Below, piece by piece: positions 34,036 through 41,398 of a DNA stretch of 43,572 nucleotides (position 1 is the first letter of the stretch; each line of letters starts with the position of its first letter). Where the stretch lies: the NCBI RefSeq assembly GCF_002087235.1, contig NZ_MUIO01000108.1, positions 1-43,572 on the forward strand, read 5' to 3'. The notes beneath the pieces are model-generated. The model was not told the DNA's origin. It did not search any database and saw nothing but the letters and a program-made list of their open reading frames with translations. Source of the DNA: Pseudomonas floridensis (lineage in GTDB: Bacteria > Pseudomonadota > Gammaproteobacteria > Pseudomonadales > Pseudomonadaceae). The translations under genes and the position numbers were made by a program.

Positions 34036-34788
34036 GTGAAGCATGAAGAGCTGAATTCAATCTTTGCCAAAATAGACGATTGCGACTTTGTTGGTGCTAA
34101 AGCCGAGCTTCACAAACTAGCACAGGAGCTAGCCCATAAGGGCGAACTCGAATACTCTGATTTCCTTGCCGATTATGCATATCGATCCTCAAGAAATTTT
34201 GGTAACGCGCAGCAAACGATGCCAAGATCGGAAATAGATAAGAAATTCAAGGCTCTCGATCAAAAATACGAAGATTTAGTTGGGAAGCAAGATAAAATTC
34301 TCTTCGACGCATACGAGTATTTTAAGGAGCATGAAAAAATAGCGACAACCACCCAATCATATAGAACTTCATTTTCATGGTTTAACATACAGCACGACGA
34401 TAATTTTCCATTTATCGACGCCTGCATGAAAAACGAAACGCAAAACCATATAACACTCGAAAACGTATCTACCGTCTTTATCAACCAGCTAAAATTCTAC
34501 GCACGATTACAAAAGGCAGGCACTACGACCCTTTTCAATTACGGTCAAAGAATCACCAACATAGAAGCGGGGAAATTTTGGAGATACGTGGAACTTCGTA
34601 AGAATTCCATGGCACAGAAAAATGCACTTGACGAAATTGATGTAATTTCTGAAAAGCTAAAAGAGCTAGAAATCCAAGCAAGTGAAATCCGCAGCTACTA
34701 TTGGATAAACGATCATAGCTCAACGGAATTCAGGAACGATTTCACAGAGTGTCTTGAAGAATTCCATAAGACGCAGGCAAACAGCTAG
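34036..34788 (+). CDS. Hypothetical helical protein of the island
   Basis: A 250-residue, highly charged, mostly helical protein with no signal peptide, membrane segment or motif I recognise. Regions about 1-45 (ELNSIFAKIDDCDFVGAKAELHKLAQEL), 63-105 and 190-245 look like long helices. The GTG at 34036 is preferred to an ATG-like start further upstream because AGGGAGAT lies eight bases before it; the upstream residues do not continue the helical pattern. Codon use is A+T-rich, unlike the chromosome. It reads away from the nuclease/coiled-coil gene and towards the PD-(D/E)XK gene, so a shared function is possible but unproven. Confidence 0.72.
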   Translation: MKHEELNSIFAKIDDCDFVGAKAELHKLAQELAHKGELEYSDFLADYAYRSSRNFGNAQQTMPRSEIDKKFKALDQKYEDLVGKQDKILFDAYEYFKEHEKIATTTQSYRTSFSWFNIQHDDNFPFIDACMKNETQNHITLENVSTVFINQLKFYARLQKAGTTTLFNYGQRITNIEAGKFWRYVELRKNSMAQKNALDEIDVISEKLKELEIQASEIRSYYWINDHSSTEFRNDFTECLEEFHKTQANS

Positions 34789-34834
34789 GCAACGACGATA
34801 CAAGGCTCAGAAATCTTGCCAGATCAATCCATAC

Positions 34835-34867
34835 GAAAGGCAGAACGTCACCAATGATCTGCCTTTC
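34835..34867. terminator. Bidirectional terminator between convergent island genes
   Basis: GAAAGGCAGA (34835-34844) pairs perfectly with TCTGCCTTTC (34858-34867) around a 13-base loop. It lies between the convergent 250-residue gene and the PD-(D/E)XK gene. Confidence 0.6.
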
Positions 34868-34909
34868 ATTGAGCGTTAGTCAGTAACCCAGCGTATCTTT
34901 GGTCTGCTT

Positions 34910-34937
34910 GCAGGTCGCTAAGCGACCGCGGACCTGC
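34910..34937. other. Region with two mutually exclusive hairpins
   Basis: GCAGGTC (34910-34916) pairs with GACCTGC (34931-34937). Alternatively GGTCGCT (34913-34919) pairs with AGCGACC (34921-34927). The two stems share bases and cannot form together. Lying in the 3' region of the PD-(D/E)XK gene, they may simply be a terminator remnant. Confidence 0.4.
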
Positions 34938-34966
34938 CCTGTGAGCATTCTGAATAAGGCATAAAT

Positions 34967-36370
34967 TTAGTACTTGCTCGCACTAGGCTTGAGCTGACCA
35001 TCAATATACACCACAGATATATTTGACCCCGCAATCGCTTGATGAACAGAGTTCATATTATCGACTTGCCTCTGATTCATACCCAAATCGAGTATTAAAT
35101 AAATAGCTCTTCGGGATTTTTCAGATTTCATATACTCAGGGAGTTGACGGGTGATGCCGGTTTTCAAATGGGAATTGTCCGATTTCTTAATCTCAACCAA
35201 CACACTATTCTCACCATTAGAACCAAACTTGAAGTCTACTGGCCCACGACCAGAATTTGACTCCCTGGCGATCATTATCTTATTTGCTTCACAATAAGAT
35301 TCCGCCACACCATAAAATGCCAACTGGATTGCCGTCTCATTTTTTATTTTCGATTTATTGTCATAGAACAAAGTATTTAAGCCGTTATTCTCCACAAGAT
35401 CCTTAAACTTCTCGCAAATTTTAAGCACCAGCTTATGGACCTCATCTAAATTTGGATGGGCGCTCAGCGATAGTTCTACAGGGTGCTCAGAGACAGCATC
35501 TACTGTTCTCTGGTACCACGAATACTCACCCTTTTTATCCTCGTTAAAATCGTAGGGCTTTATTTCTTTAGACGCATACTGATCAACCAAATCATCAATG
35601 AGATCAGGATATTTCAAGATCAACTTCTTGAGATCTTCTTTTTTCATGTTGGCTAGCGAACGCCAACTTGAACCTACCAAAGCATTGAGCGTTTCTCTTA
35701 GCTCCTCACTGCTGACACCAATTTCATCTGACCCGCTCCACTCAAATGCAGCCGGTAAATCTCTAAGCAGCTCTTTGGGGACTAGTAAGATAGGTTCGGC
35801 TGTAAATGGATTTGTAGGAAGGCCACTTCGTCTATCAATGGCGCCAGCCCACCCTTTAGGCAATATTTTTTTGTAGATATTATTCGAGTAAGTCAATATA
35901 TCAGCTTGAATAATATTGGCAGTCATATCACTAATACGATCTGGCCCAAAATTATCCTCAAATAGTCCCACCAATTCAAAAAGTTCAGGATCGGTCTTTC
36001 CCGCATCTATAATTATTTTAGCAGTCTCTAAAATTCGATCCCTAAGCCCCTTACCAATTCCGCTTCCTGCAGTGCCACCAGCAGAGTAACCAATACAAAG
36101 TCCTCGCACTTCATGCCAACTCATCTTAGCGGCAGCCGACCTCCAGAAAACATCATGTTTTTCCTTGCTTGTTTGCAGCAACTTCCCAATTGCTAAAAAC
36201 CTGCTTTGTAAATCTGAATAACTGGAGGCGAATTCGGGGGCTTTGCAGTGTTTCAGCAGGAGAGGGTCGATAAATAGGCGGGTATCGTGATCAAGAATCG
36301 GATCAAACACTCCAAGGGAGTCCAATGTCGCTTTGGGAATTCCGAGATATTTAGATAATGAGGTTGGCAT
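34967..36370 (-). CDS. PD-(D/E)XK nuclease, putative anti-phage effector
   Basis: A 467-residue protein. Residues 1-160 form a family-like region (SKYLGIPKATLDSLGVFDPILDHDTRLFIDPLLL, SAGGTAGSGIGKGLRDRI, FGPDRISDMTANIIQADILTY). Residues about 345-460 hold a PD-(D/E)XK nuclease: Glu370, Asp379 (GPVDF), Glu393 and Lys395 (VEIKK), then Gln409 and Tyr413 in QLPEYM. All key residues are intact. The 5' reading MPTSLSKYLG at ATG 36370 follows AAAGGA. It is the most A+T-rich large gene in the window. Its place in a tRNA island beside another nuclease-like gene suggests defence against foreign DNA, but the target is not visible. A family I half-recognise as uncharacterised in defence regions. Confidence 0.78.
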   Translation of the reverse strand: MPTSLSKYLGIPKATLDSLGVFDPILDHDTRLFIDPLLLKHCKAPEFASSYSDLQSRFLAIGKLLQTSKEKHDVFWRSAAAKMSWHEVRGLCIGYSAGGTAGSGIGKGLRDRILETAKIIIDAGKTDPELFELVGLFEDNFGPDRISDMTANIIQADILTYSNNIYKKILPKGWAGAIDRRSGLPTNPFTAEPILLVPKELLRDLPAAFEWSGSDEIGVSSEELRETLNALVGSSWRSLANMKKEDLKKLILKYPDLIDDLVDQYASKEIKPYDFNEDKKGEYSWYQRTVDAVSEHPVELSLSAHPNLDEVHKLVLKICEKFKDLVENNGLNTLFYDNKSKIKNETAIQLAFYGVAESYCEANKIMIARESNSGRGPVDFKFGSNGENSVLVEIKKSDNSHLKTGITRQLPEYMKSEKSRRAIYLILDLGMNQRQVDNMNSVHQAIAGSNISVVYIDGQLKPSASKY

Positions 36371-36695
36371 GACAATCCTTTGCGCCTAGATATTTATGTC
36401 AAAATGCCATGATCATCTTTTTTATTCAAGCCCACAGCACACAGGCGCACCTGTATCTTGTGAGTGACCCGTTCATACCGCCGCTAACGCTTGTCTTGAG
36501 GAACCACATAGCTGGCCGCCGCTAGCTATCTGCCTGCCTTAATCCGCAGAGCATGAAATCGAGTGCGTGAAGAAGCCTTAGCTCAGCGTGAGAAGCCCGA
36601 CGCGGTGTATCTCGGATGCGAAACAGCACCTGTACTGAGGTCGGAGGCCACAATCCCACAAGCTTCATCATCTTTGGCCAGATAGAATTCTGACC
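36371..36695. other. Non-coding right part of the island
   Basis: These bases lie between the PD-(D/E)XK start and the terminators near tRNA-Ser. They contain the promoter of the nuclease gene, for which TTGACA at about 36402-36407 on the minus strand could be the -35. Open frames here are short and unlike any protein I know. No tRNA or repeat was found apart from the structures listed separately. Confidence 0.45.
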
Positions 36696-36723
36696 AAAAA
36701 AAACCCCAATCCGAAGATCAGGG
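36696..36723 (-). terminator. Terminator at the right end of the island
   Basis: An 8-bp stem (36704-36711 with 36716-36723, two G-T pairs) closes a TTCG tetraloop (C-TTCG-G on the minus strand) and is followed by eight Ts on that strand. It would stop transcripts leaving tRNA-Ser. A run of six Ts on the other side lets it act both ways. Confidence 0.75.
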
Positions 36724-36729
36724 CTATTT

Positions 36730-36755
36730 TTTGGTACAAAGCGCTGGTACAAAAG
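36730..36755 (+). repeat. Right integrase arm-type repeats
   Basis: TGGTACAAA-GCGC-TGGTACAAAA, the same 13-base period and orientation as the left pair at 31503-31528. It lies 47 bases inside the right attachment repeat. Confidence 0.6.
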
Positions 36756-36764
36756 CACTTCGCC

Positions 36765-36799
36765 AAAACCCTTATAAGTCATTGATTCATAAGGGTTTT
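36765..36799 (-). terminator. Island-borne hairpin behind tRNA-Ser
   Basis: AAAACCCTTAT (36765-36775) pairs with ATAAGGGTTTT (36789-36799). It lies six bases past the tRNA 3' end and ends in TTTT on the minus strand. I infer that it replaced the original terminator now found at 31382-31417. Confidence 0.65.
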
Positions 36800-36802
36800 T
36801 AA

Positions 36803-36821
36803 TATGGCGGAGAGATAGGGA
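36803..36821 (+). repeat. Right attachment repeat (attR), within tRNA-Ser
   Basis: TATGGCGGAGAGATAGGGA, identical to 31425-31443. It covers the last 17 bases of tRNA-Ser including CCA, plus two bases beyond, so integration regenerated the tRNA 3' end. Confidence 0.88.
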
Positions 36822-36894
36822 TTCGAACCCTAGGTACCGGTGAAGGTACAACGGATTTCGAATCCGTCCCATTCGGCCACTCTGGCATCTCTCC
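36805..36894 (-). tRNA. serU: tRNA-Ser (anticodon CGA)
   Basis: A complete 90-base tRNA gene with encoded CCA. The acceptor stem is GGAGAGA / TCTCTCC. The anticodon arm (ACGGA-TTCGAAA-TCCGT) gives CGA, reading UCG. The long variable arm (TTGTACCTTCACCGGTAC) is typical of serine tRNAs, and the T arm GGGTTCGAATCCC is standard. It is the integration site of the island. The symbol is the E. coli name for tRNA-Ser(CGA). Confidence 0.95.
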
Positions 36895-36904
36895 AACGGC
36901 GCGC

Positions 36905-36933
36905 ATCATAACAGCATCGAGGCGTGACGCGAA
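36905..36933 (-). promoter_or_regulatory. Candidate tRNA-Ser promoter
   Basis: TATGAT (36905-36910 on the minus strand) lies ten bases before the tRNA 5' end, a normal distance for a tRNA promoter. The -35 position, 17 bases further, is poor (TTCGCG). Transcription could also come through from purC. Confidence 0.4.
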
Positions 36934-36986
36934 GCCCTTAGGCTAAATTTTTTCGTGCTATCAAACGCTTGCGTCGTTTTCGCGGC

Positions 36987-37697
36987 TTAAAGCGGTACGC
37001 CCAGACGGTTGGCGACTTCTTCGTAGGCTTCGATGACGTCACCGAGGCCCTGGCGGAAGCGGTCTTTATCCATCTTCTTGCGGGTGTCTTTGTCCCACAG
37101 GCGGCAGCCGTCGGGGCTGAATTCGTCGCCCAGAACGATTTCACCATGGAACACGCCGAATTCAAGCTTGAAGTCGACCAGTAGCAGGCCAGCGTCGTCG
37201 AACAGCTTCTTCAGGACTTCGTTGACCTTGAGCGATAGCTCTTTCATGCGGACCAGTTGCTCAGCGGTGCCCCAACCGAATGCCACGACGTGGGATTCGT
37301 TGATGAACGGGTCACCCTTGGCGTCGTCCTTGAGGAACAGCTCGAAGGTGTACGGATCAAGCTTCGTACCTTCTTCGATGCCCAGACGCTTGACCAGGCT
37401 GCCAGCAGCGTAGTTACGCACGACGCACTCGACCGGGATCATGTCCAGCTTCTTGACCAGGCACTCGTTGTCGCCCAGCAGCTTGTCGAATTGGGTCGGA
37501 ACGCCCGCCTCTTCCAGCTTCTGCATGATGAAGGCGTTGAACTTGTTGTTCACCATGCCTTTGCGGTCCAGCTGTTCGATGCGCTTGCCGTCGAACGCCG
37601 ACGTGTCGTTACGAAACAGCAGGATCAAGCGGTCAGCGTCGTCGGTCTTGTAAACCGATTTGGCTTTGCCGCGGTAGAGTTCTTCACGTTTTTCCAT
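36987..37697 (-). CDS. purC: Phosphoribosylaminoimidazole-succinocarboxamide synthase
   Basis: A 236-residue SAICAR synthetase, a step of purine biosynthesis joining aspartate to CAIR with ATP. It opens with the family start MEKREELYRGKAKSVYKTDDADRLILLFRNDTSAF and includes GIEEGTKLDPYTFELFLKDDAKGDP, LLLVDFKLEFGVFHGEIVLGDEFSPDGCRLWD and a C-terminal helix. Length is normal. It lies upstream of tRNA-Ser on the same strand and 28 bases downstream of the metallo-hydrolase gene. Confidence 0.97.
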   Translation of the reverse strand: MEKREELYRGKAKSVYKTDDADRLILLFRNDTSAFDGKRIEQLDRKGMVNNKFNAFIMQKLEEAGVPTQFDKLLGDNECLVKKLDMIPVECVVRNYAAGSLVKRLGIEEGTKLDPYTFELFLKDDAKGDPFINESHVVAFGWGTAEQLVRMKELSLKVNEVLKKLFDDAGLLLVDFKLEFGVFHGEIVLGDEFSPDGCRLWDKDTRKKMDKDRFRQGLGDVIEAYEEVANRLGVPL

Positions 37698-37725
37698 GAT
37701 GGGCTCCGCTTGCTAAGTAGTTGGG

Positions 37726-38484
37726 CTAGGCGATATGTCGCCAGTCGAGCCCTGAATCTTGATCGGCCAATTGCAGCCAGTCCGGGTCGCACCCGAGGGT
37801 GTCGACGAAACACTGCCGGGCCAGATGCGGCAGGTTGTTCTTGCTGCTCAGATGAGCCAGCACGAGGTGCTGCAAACCCTGCCATCCCAGCTCGCTCACC
37901 AGGCTGGCGGCCTGATGGTTGTTCAAATGTCCTGTTTCACAGCCGACGCGCTGCTTGAGGAAGACCGGGTAATGGCCTCGGGCAAGCATGTCGCGGCAGT
38001 GGTTGGCTTCGATCATCAAGGCATCCAGGCCGTGATAACGCTGCAGCACGTTCGGGCAGTATGACCCCAGATCGGTCAGCAGGCCAAAGCGGCGCCGACC
38101 GTCATTGAAGACGAACTGCGTGGGTTCGAGCGCGTCATGTGCAACCGACACCACATCGATGTCCAGATCGCCGACCTGCAACCGCTTGCCACCTGTGAGC
38201 AATCCAGCCGCCTCGACAGGCTTGCGCATCCCGCGCAAGGTGCCGCCGCTGAGGTAGACCGGCAGATTGTAGCGCCGAGACAGCAAACCCACGCCATGCA
38301 CATGATCGGCATGTTCGTGGGTCACCAAAATTGCGCTCAATTGCTCGCCAGCGACTCCCAGGCGTGCCAGGCGTCGCTCGGTTTCCCGCAGGGAGAAACC
38401 GCAATCGACCAGCACGTACGTATCGTTGCTTGCGATCAGCGTGCCGTTGCCACGGCTGCCGCTGCCGAGAACCGCGAAGCGCAC
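37726..38484 (-). CDS. Metallo-beta-lactamase-fold hydrolase
   Basis: A 252-residue MBL-fold hydrolase. The metal-binding HEHADHVHG is near residue 56-64, NHCRDML near 162 and a late LAHLSSKNNLP near 213 supply the remaining His and Asp ligands. It resembles YycJ/VicX-type proteins predicted to act on DNA or RNA ends; the substrate is unknown. Translation starts with GTG at 38484, immediately after the bamC stop codon (TAAGTG), so the two genes are coupled. Confidence 0.87.
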   Translation of the reverse strand: MRFAVLGSGSRGNGTLIASNDTYVLVDCGFSLRETERRLARLGVAGEQLSAILVTHEHADHVHGVGLLSRRYNLPVYLSGGTLRGMRKPVEAAGLLTGGKRLQVGDLDIDVVSVAHDALEPTQFVFNDGRRRFGLLTDLGSYCPNVLQRYHGLDALMIEANHCRDMLARGHYPVFLKQRVGCETGHLNNHQAASLVSELGWQGLQHLVLAHLSSKNNLPHLARQCFVDTLGCDPDWLQLADQDSGLDWRHIA

Positions 38485-39603
38485 TTAACCCAGGTTGTCT
38501 TGAATGACGCTCAATACGCGGCGAGCAACGTCTGCTGGCGCAACGGTATTGATGTTCTTCTCGACCGTGACCTGAACGTTGTCACCCACCTTGCTCAGGC
38601 GAACCTGATAGCGCTCGGCGCGAGCATCGATCTCTTCCTTGCTGGTCTTGCCACCGAACATGCGGCCGAAGAAACCAGGCTCGTTGTCAGGCTTTTGGGC
38701 CTTTTCTGCGAGGTTGATGTAGTAGAGACCCAGGCTGCGGTTGATGTCTTCGACACGCCAGTCACCCTGATCCAGCGCACGGCCGACACTCGACCAGGCA
38801 CGATCCAGATCGGCACCCAGGTTGAGAACCGGGTTGCCACTGCCGTCTTCGCTCAGGGCGACACGACTAGGAGTATCGAAATCACGCGCTGCCAGCAGGG
38901 AAACGGAACCGCCCTTCTCGGCGTTGCGGTTCATGCTGGCCAGCAGATCGTCGGTCAGCGCGGCATCCAGGCCCAGGTTCGTCGTACGGGTCGGGAACGC
39001 TACGTCGGCCGTGCTGCCGGCAGGACGCTCGACGCTGACCACATAGACTTCACTGGTGTTGCGCTGCACGCCCGGCTCGATGCGAACCCGCACGCGGGTC
39101 TCCGCGTCGGCCGCGACGCCACTGGCGGTCAGACGCTTGGCCACCGAGGCGGACAGTTCGTCGAGGCGCTGCCAGGAGGAGCTGAATTCGCCGGTCTGCG
39201 GACGCTCTTCAGCGATACGGAAACCGTTGTCTTCGAAATATTGATGTGCAACCGGCCAGACTTCGGCAGGTTGGCGCTGAGCCAGAATCCAGCGAGCGTC
39301 GCCGCTCTTCTGCAGGCTGAAATCGCCCGAGTCGGACGTGGTGCCCAGTGGCAGTGGACGCGGAACGACGTATTCACCGTCCTTCTGCGTGCTGTCGGCT
39401 ACGTTGCGTGGAATCGGCAGCAGCGGGTCCAGGCGCTTTACGCCCGTCACGTCGGCAGGCACCTGCATCGGTGCGGTCTGGGACGCTTGAAGGTAATCAC
39501 TGCCGCGATCACGGAAGTAACCATCTTCACCCCACAGCCAACCGCAACCGCTGGTGCTGGAGATAATCAAGGCAAGTGCGGAAAGTCCGGCCAATCGCTT
39601 CAT
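38485..39603 (-). CDS. bamC: Outer-membrane assembly lipoprotein BamC
   Basis: A 372-residue lipoprotein of the BAM complex, which folds beta-barrel proteins into the outer membrane. The N-terminus MKRLAGLSALALIISSTSGC is a lipoprotein signal with the lipidated Cys20. The unstructured segment after it (GWLWGEDGYFRDRGSDYLQA) and two helix-grip domains follow (about 110-200 and 240-345). The start is placed at 39603 since the signal peptide begins there; six further residues are possible upstream. It is downstream of dapA, 18 bases away, a conserved pairing. Confidence 0.95.
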   Translation of the reverse strand: MKRLAGLSALALIISSTSGCGWLWGEDGYFRDRGSDYLQASQTAPMQVPADVTGVKRLDPLLPIPRNVADSTQKDGEYVVPRPLPLGTTSDSGDFSLQKSGDARWILAQRQPAEVWPVAHQYFEDNGFRIAEERPQTGEFSSSWQRLDELSASVAKRLTASGVAADAETRVRVRIEPGVQRNTSEVYVVSVERPAGSTADVAFPTRTTNLGLDAALTDDLLASMNRNAEKGGSVSLLAARDFDTPSRVALSEDGSGNPVLNLGADLDRAWSSVGRALDQGDWRVEDINRSLGLYYINLAEKAQKPDNEPGFFGRMFGGKTSKEEIDARAERYQVRLSKVGDNVQVTVEKNINTVAPADVARRVLSVIQDNLG

Positions 39604-39621
39604 TGCGTAGTGCTTCCTCAA

Positions 39622-40500
39622 TTAAACCAGGACGCCGGACTGGCGCAGGGCCTGTCGCAGCGGTTCGTGACAGGCTTCGCTGAGCCAGGTGAGCGGCAGA
39701 CGAATTCCGTCCGGCATCATACCCATTTCATGCAACGCCCACTTCACGGGGATAGGGTTGGATTCGATAAACAGTGTGTTGTTGAGCGGCGTCAGCTTTT
39801 CATGAATCGCCCGGGCAGCCTCGGCATCGCCACGCATGGCCGCCGCGCACAGATCGCTCATGGCACGCGGTGCAACGTTGGCGGTCACCGAGATATTGCC
39901 CTTGCCGCCCAGCAACATCAGTTCGACAGCCGTGGCGTCGTCACCGGAATACACCAGAAAGTCGCTGCTCACACCGGCCAGGATGTCACGGGCGCGCTGC
40001 AGGTTGCCGGTGGCTTCCTTGATACCGATGATGTTCTTAACGGCCGACAGGCGCACGACGGTCTCTGGCAGCATGTCGCAGGCGGTACGGCCCGGCACGT
40101 TGTAGAGAATCTGGGGAATATCGACCGCATTGGCGATATGGCTGAAGTGCTGGAACAGCCCTTCCTGGGTCGGCTTGTTGTAGTAAGGCGTCACCAGCAG
40201 GCAGGCATCGGCGCCTGCGGTCTTGGCATTGGTGGTCAGCTCGACCGCTTCACGCGTCGAATTGGCACCTGTACCGGCAATCACCGGAATACGTCCTGCC
40301 ACCTGATCGACCACGCGACGGATGACTTCAATGTGTTCGTTCACATCGAGCGTCGCCGACTCGCCGGTGGTACCGACGGCAACAATGGCGTTGGTGCCCT
40401 CTTGCAAGTGGAAGTCCACCAGTTTGCTCAGGCTGTCCCAGTCAAGACGACCTTGTGCATCCATCGGTGTGACCAGTGCCACCATACTGCCCGCAATCAT
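39622..40500 (-). CDS. dapA: 4-hydroxy-tetrahydrodipicolinate synthase
   Basis: A 292-residue aldolase-type enzyme joining pyruvate and aspartate semialdehyde, the first committed step of lysine and diaminopimelate synthesis. GTTGESATLD (about 43-52) holds the Thr pair of the active site, YNVPGRTACD the Tyr and Arg, and GIKEATGN the Schiff-base Lys near 161. I place the start at 40500 where MIAGSMVALVTPM begins; a longer frame upstream lacks family residues. It precedes bamC. Confidence 0.97.
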   Translation of the reverse strand: MIAGSMVALVTPMDAQGRLDWDSLSKLVDFHLQEGTNAIVAVGTTGESATLDVNEHIEVIRRVVDQVAGRIPVIAGTGANSTREAVELTTNAKTAGADACLLVTPYYNKPTQEGLFQHFSHIANAVDIPQILYNVPGRTACDMLPETVVRLSAVKNIIGIKEATGNLQRARDILAGVSSDFLVYSGDDATAVELMLLGGKGNISVTANVAPRAMSDLCAAAMRGDAEAARAIHEKLTPLNNTLFIESNPIPVKWALHEMGMMPDGIRLPLTWLSEACHEPLRQALRQSGVLV

Positions 40501-40825
40501 GCAACCGCTCCTGCCGGAAAAAGAGAGCCGTAATGGTACTGGCGCTATCATCCTTGTACAAGCGAAGTACCGCGCTCTGAGCATTCCCCTGAGCGATGGT
40601 TTTCGCTACCCTTCGTCCTTTGATCGGTACTGGTCACCTGCGCACCTCGCTCAATCGGTCGAATTTGTCGCCAGAAGCCCTGCCCCAGCGCATTCCAGCC
40701 CAGCCATGGTTCAGCCATGCAGGCGCGGCGTGCCGGGGCCACGGTCGGCATCCGGCGCTCTCGATTGTCGAAAAAGCCCCGCAAGTCCAAAAAAGTACCG
40801 ACCGCTCATCGTCTAGGAATGCTGC
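40501..40825. other. Divergent intergenic region between dapA and gcvR
   Basis: These 325 bases hold the promoters of the divergent dapA and gcvR. Open frames that cross it overlap both genes on the wrong strand and are not coding. The gcvR start is preceded by TAGGAA. No clear repeat or small RNA gene is visible. Confidence 0.5.
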
Positions 40826-41389
40826 ATGTCGTCCACCCCCACAGTTCGCGAACAATTCCTTGTCATCAGTGCCCTTGGCGCAAACCCCATGGAGCTGACC
40901 AACGTCCTGTGCCGAGCCAGCCATGAAAACCGCTGCTCGGTGGTTACTTCGCGCCTGACCCGCCATGGCGAGTGCAGTGCGCTGATCCTCCAGGTCTCCG
41001 GCAGCTGGGACGCCCTCGCGCGTCTCGAGACCGGTCTGCCGGGTCTGTCCAAGAAGCACGCCTTCACGATCAGCGTGGTGCGCAGTGCCACGCTGGAAAA
41101 CCGCCCGGAAGCCCTGCCCTATGTGGCCTACGTCAGCTCGGCGTACCGTCCGGACATCATCAATGAGCTGTGCCAGTTCTTCATTGATCACAACGTCGAA
41201 CTGGAAAACCTGATCTGCGATACCTACCAGGCGCCGCAGACAGGTGGCACCATGCTCAATGCCACCTTCACCGTCACGCTGCCCGCCGGTACGCAAATCA
41301 GCTGGCTGCGCGATCAGTTCCTCGACTTTGCCGACGCATTGAATCTGGACGCGCTGATCGAACCCTGGCGCCCACAAGCCCCGATGTAA
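40826..41389 (+). CDS. gcvR: Glycine cleavage system transcriptional repressor GcvR (ACT domains)
   Basis: A 187-residue protein made of two ACT domains (about 8-80 and 93-170). The first starts REQFLVISALGANPMELTNVLCRASHENRC, the second YVAYVSSAYRPDIINELCQFFIDHNVEL. GcvR-type proteins have no DNA-binding domain and act by contacting GcvA when glycine is scarce. The name follows the family; binding of glycine in this organism is inferred. bcp follows after 9 bases, so they form an operon. Confidence 0.88.
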   Translation: MSSTPTVREQFLVISALGANPMELTNVLCRASHENRCSVVTSRLTRHGECSALILQVSGSWDALARLETGLPGLSKKHAFTISVVRSATLENRPEALPYVAYVSSAYRPDIINELCQFFIDHNVELENLICDTYQAPQTGGTMLNATFTVTLPAGTQISWLRDQFLDFADALNLDALIEPWRPQAPM

Positions 41390-41398
41390 GGAATTCCC

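Larger units (their letters stand above)
31425..36821. mobile_element. tRNA-Ser(CGA) genomic island, 5.4 kb, integrase inactive
   Basis: The element is bounded by identical 19-bp repeats, the right one inside tRNA-Ser. It contains a broken integrase at the left end, a broken umuC, two probable nuclease genes, one gene of unknown function, and matching pairs of TGGTACAAA-type repeats near both ends. Its intact genes, particularly 34036-36370, are much richer in A+T than the chromosome on either side, which points to a foreign source. With no working integrase it should not move without help from another element. Confidence 0.87.

Noticed and set aside
31425..36821. Possible CRISPR or retron elements in the island
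   Set aside because: No regularly spaced repeats and no reverse transcriptase found. The only repeats are the att and 13-base-period arm sites.
36522..36896. 124-residue minus-strand frame across tRNA-Ser
   Set aside because: It is the tRNA and its leader and terminators read as protein (MERCQSGRMGRIRNP is a common tRNA-Ser artefact).
38137..40533. 798-residue open frame on the plus strand across the MBL hydrolase, bamC and dapA
   Set aside because: It lies antisense to three well-supported genes and shows no recognisable domain. GC-rich third positions leave long antisense frames in this genome.
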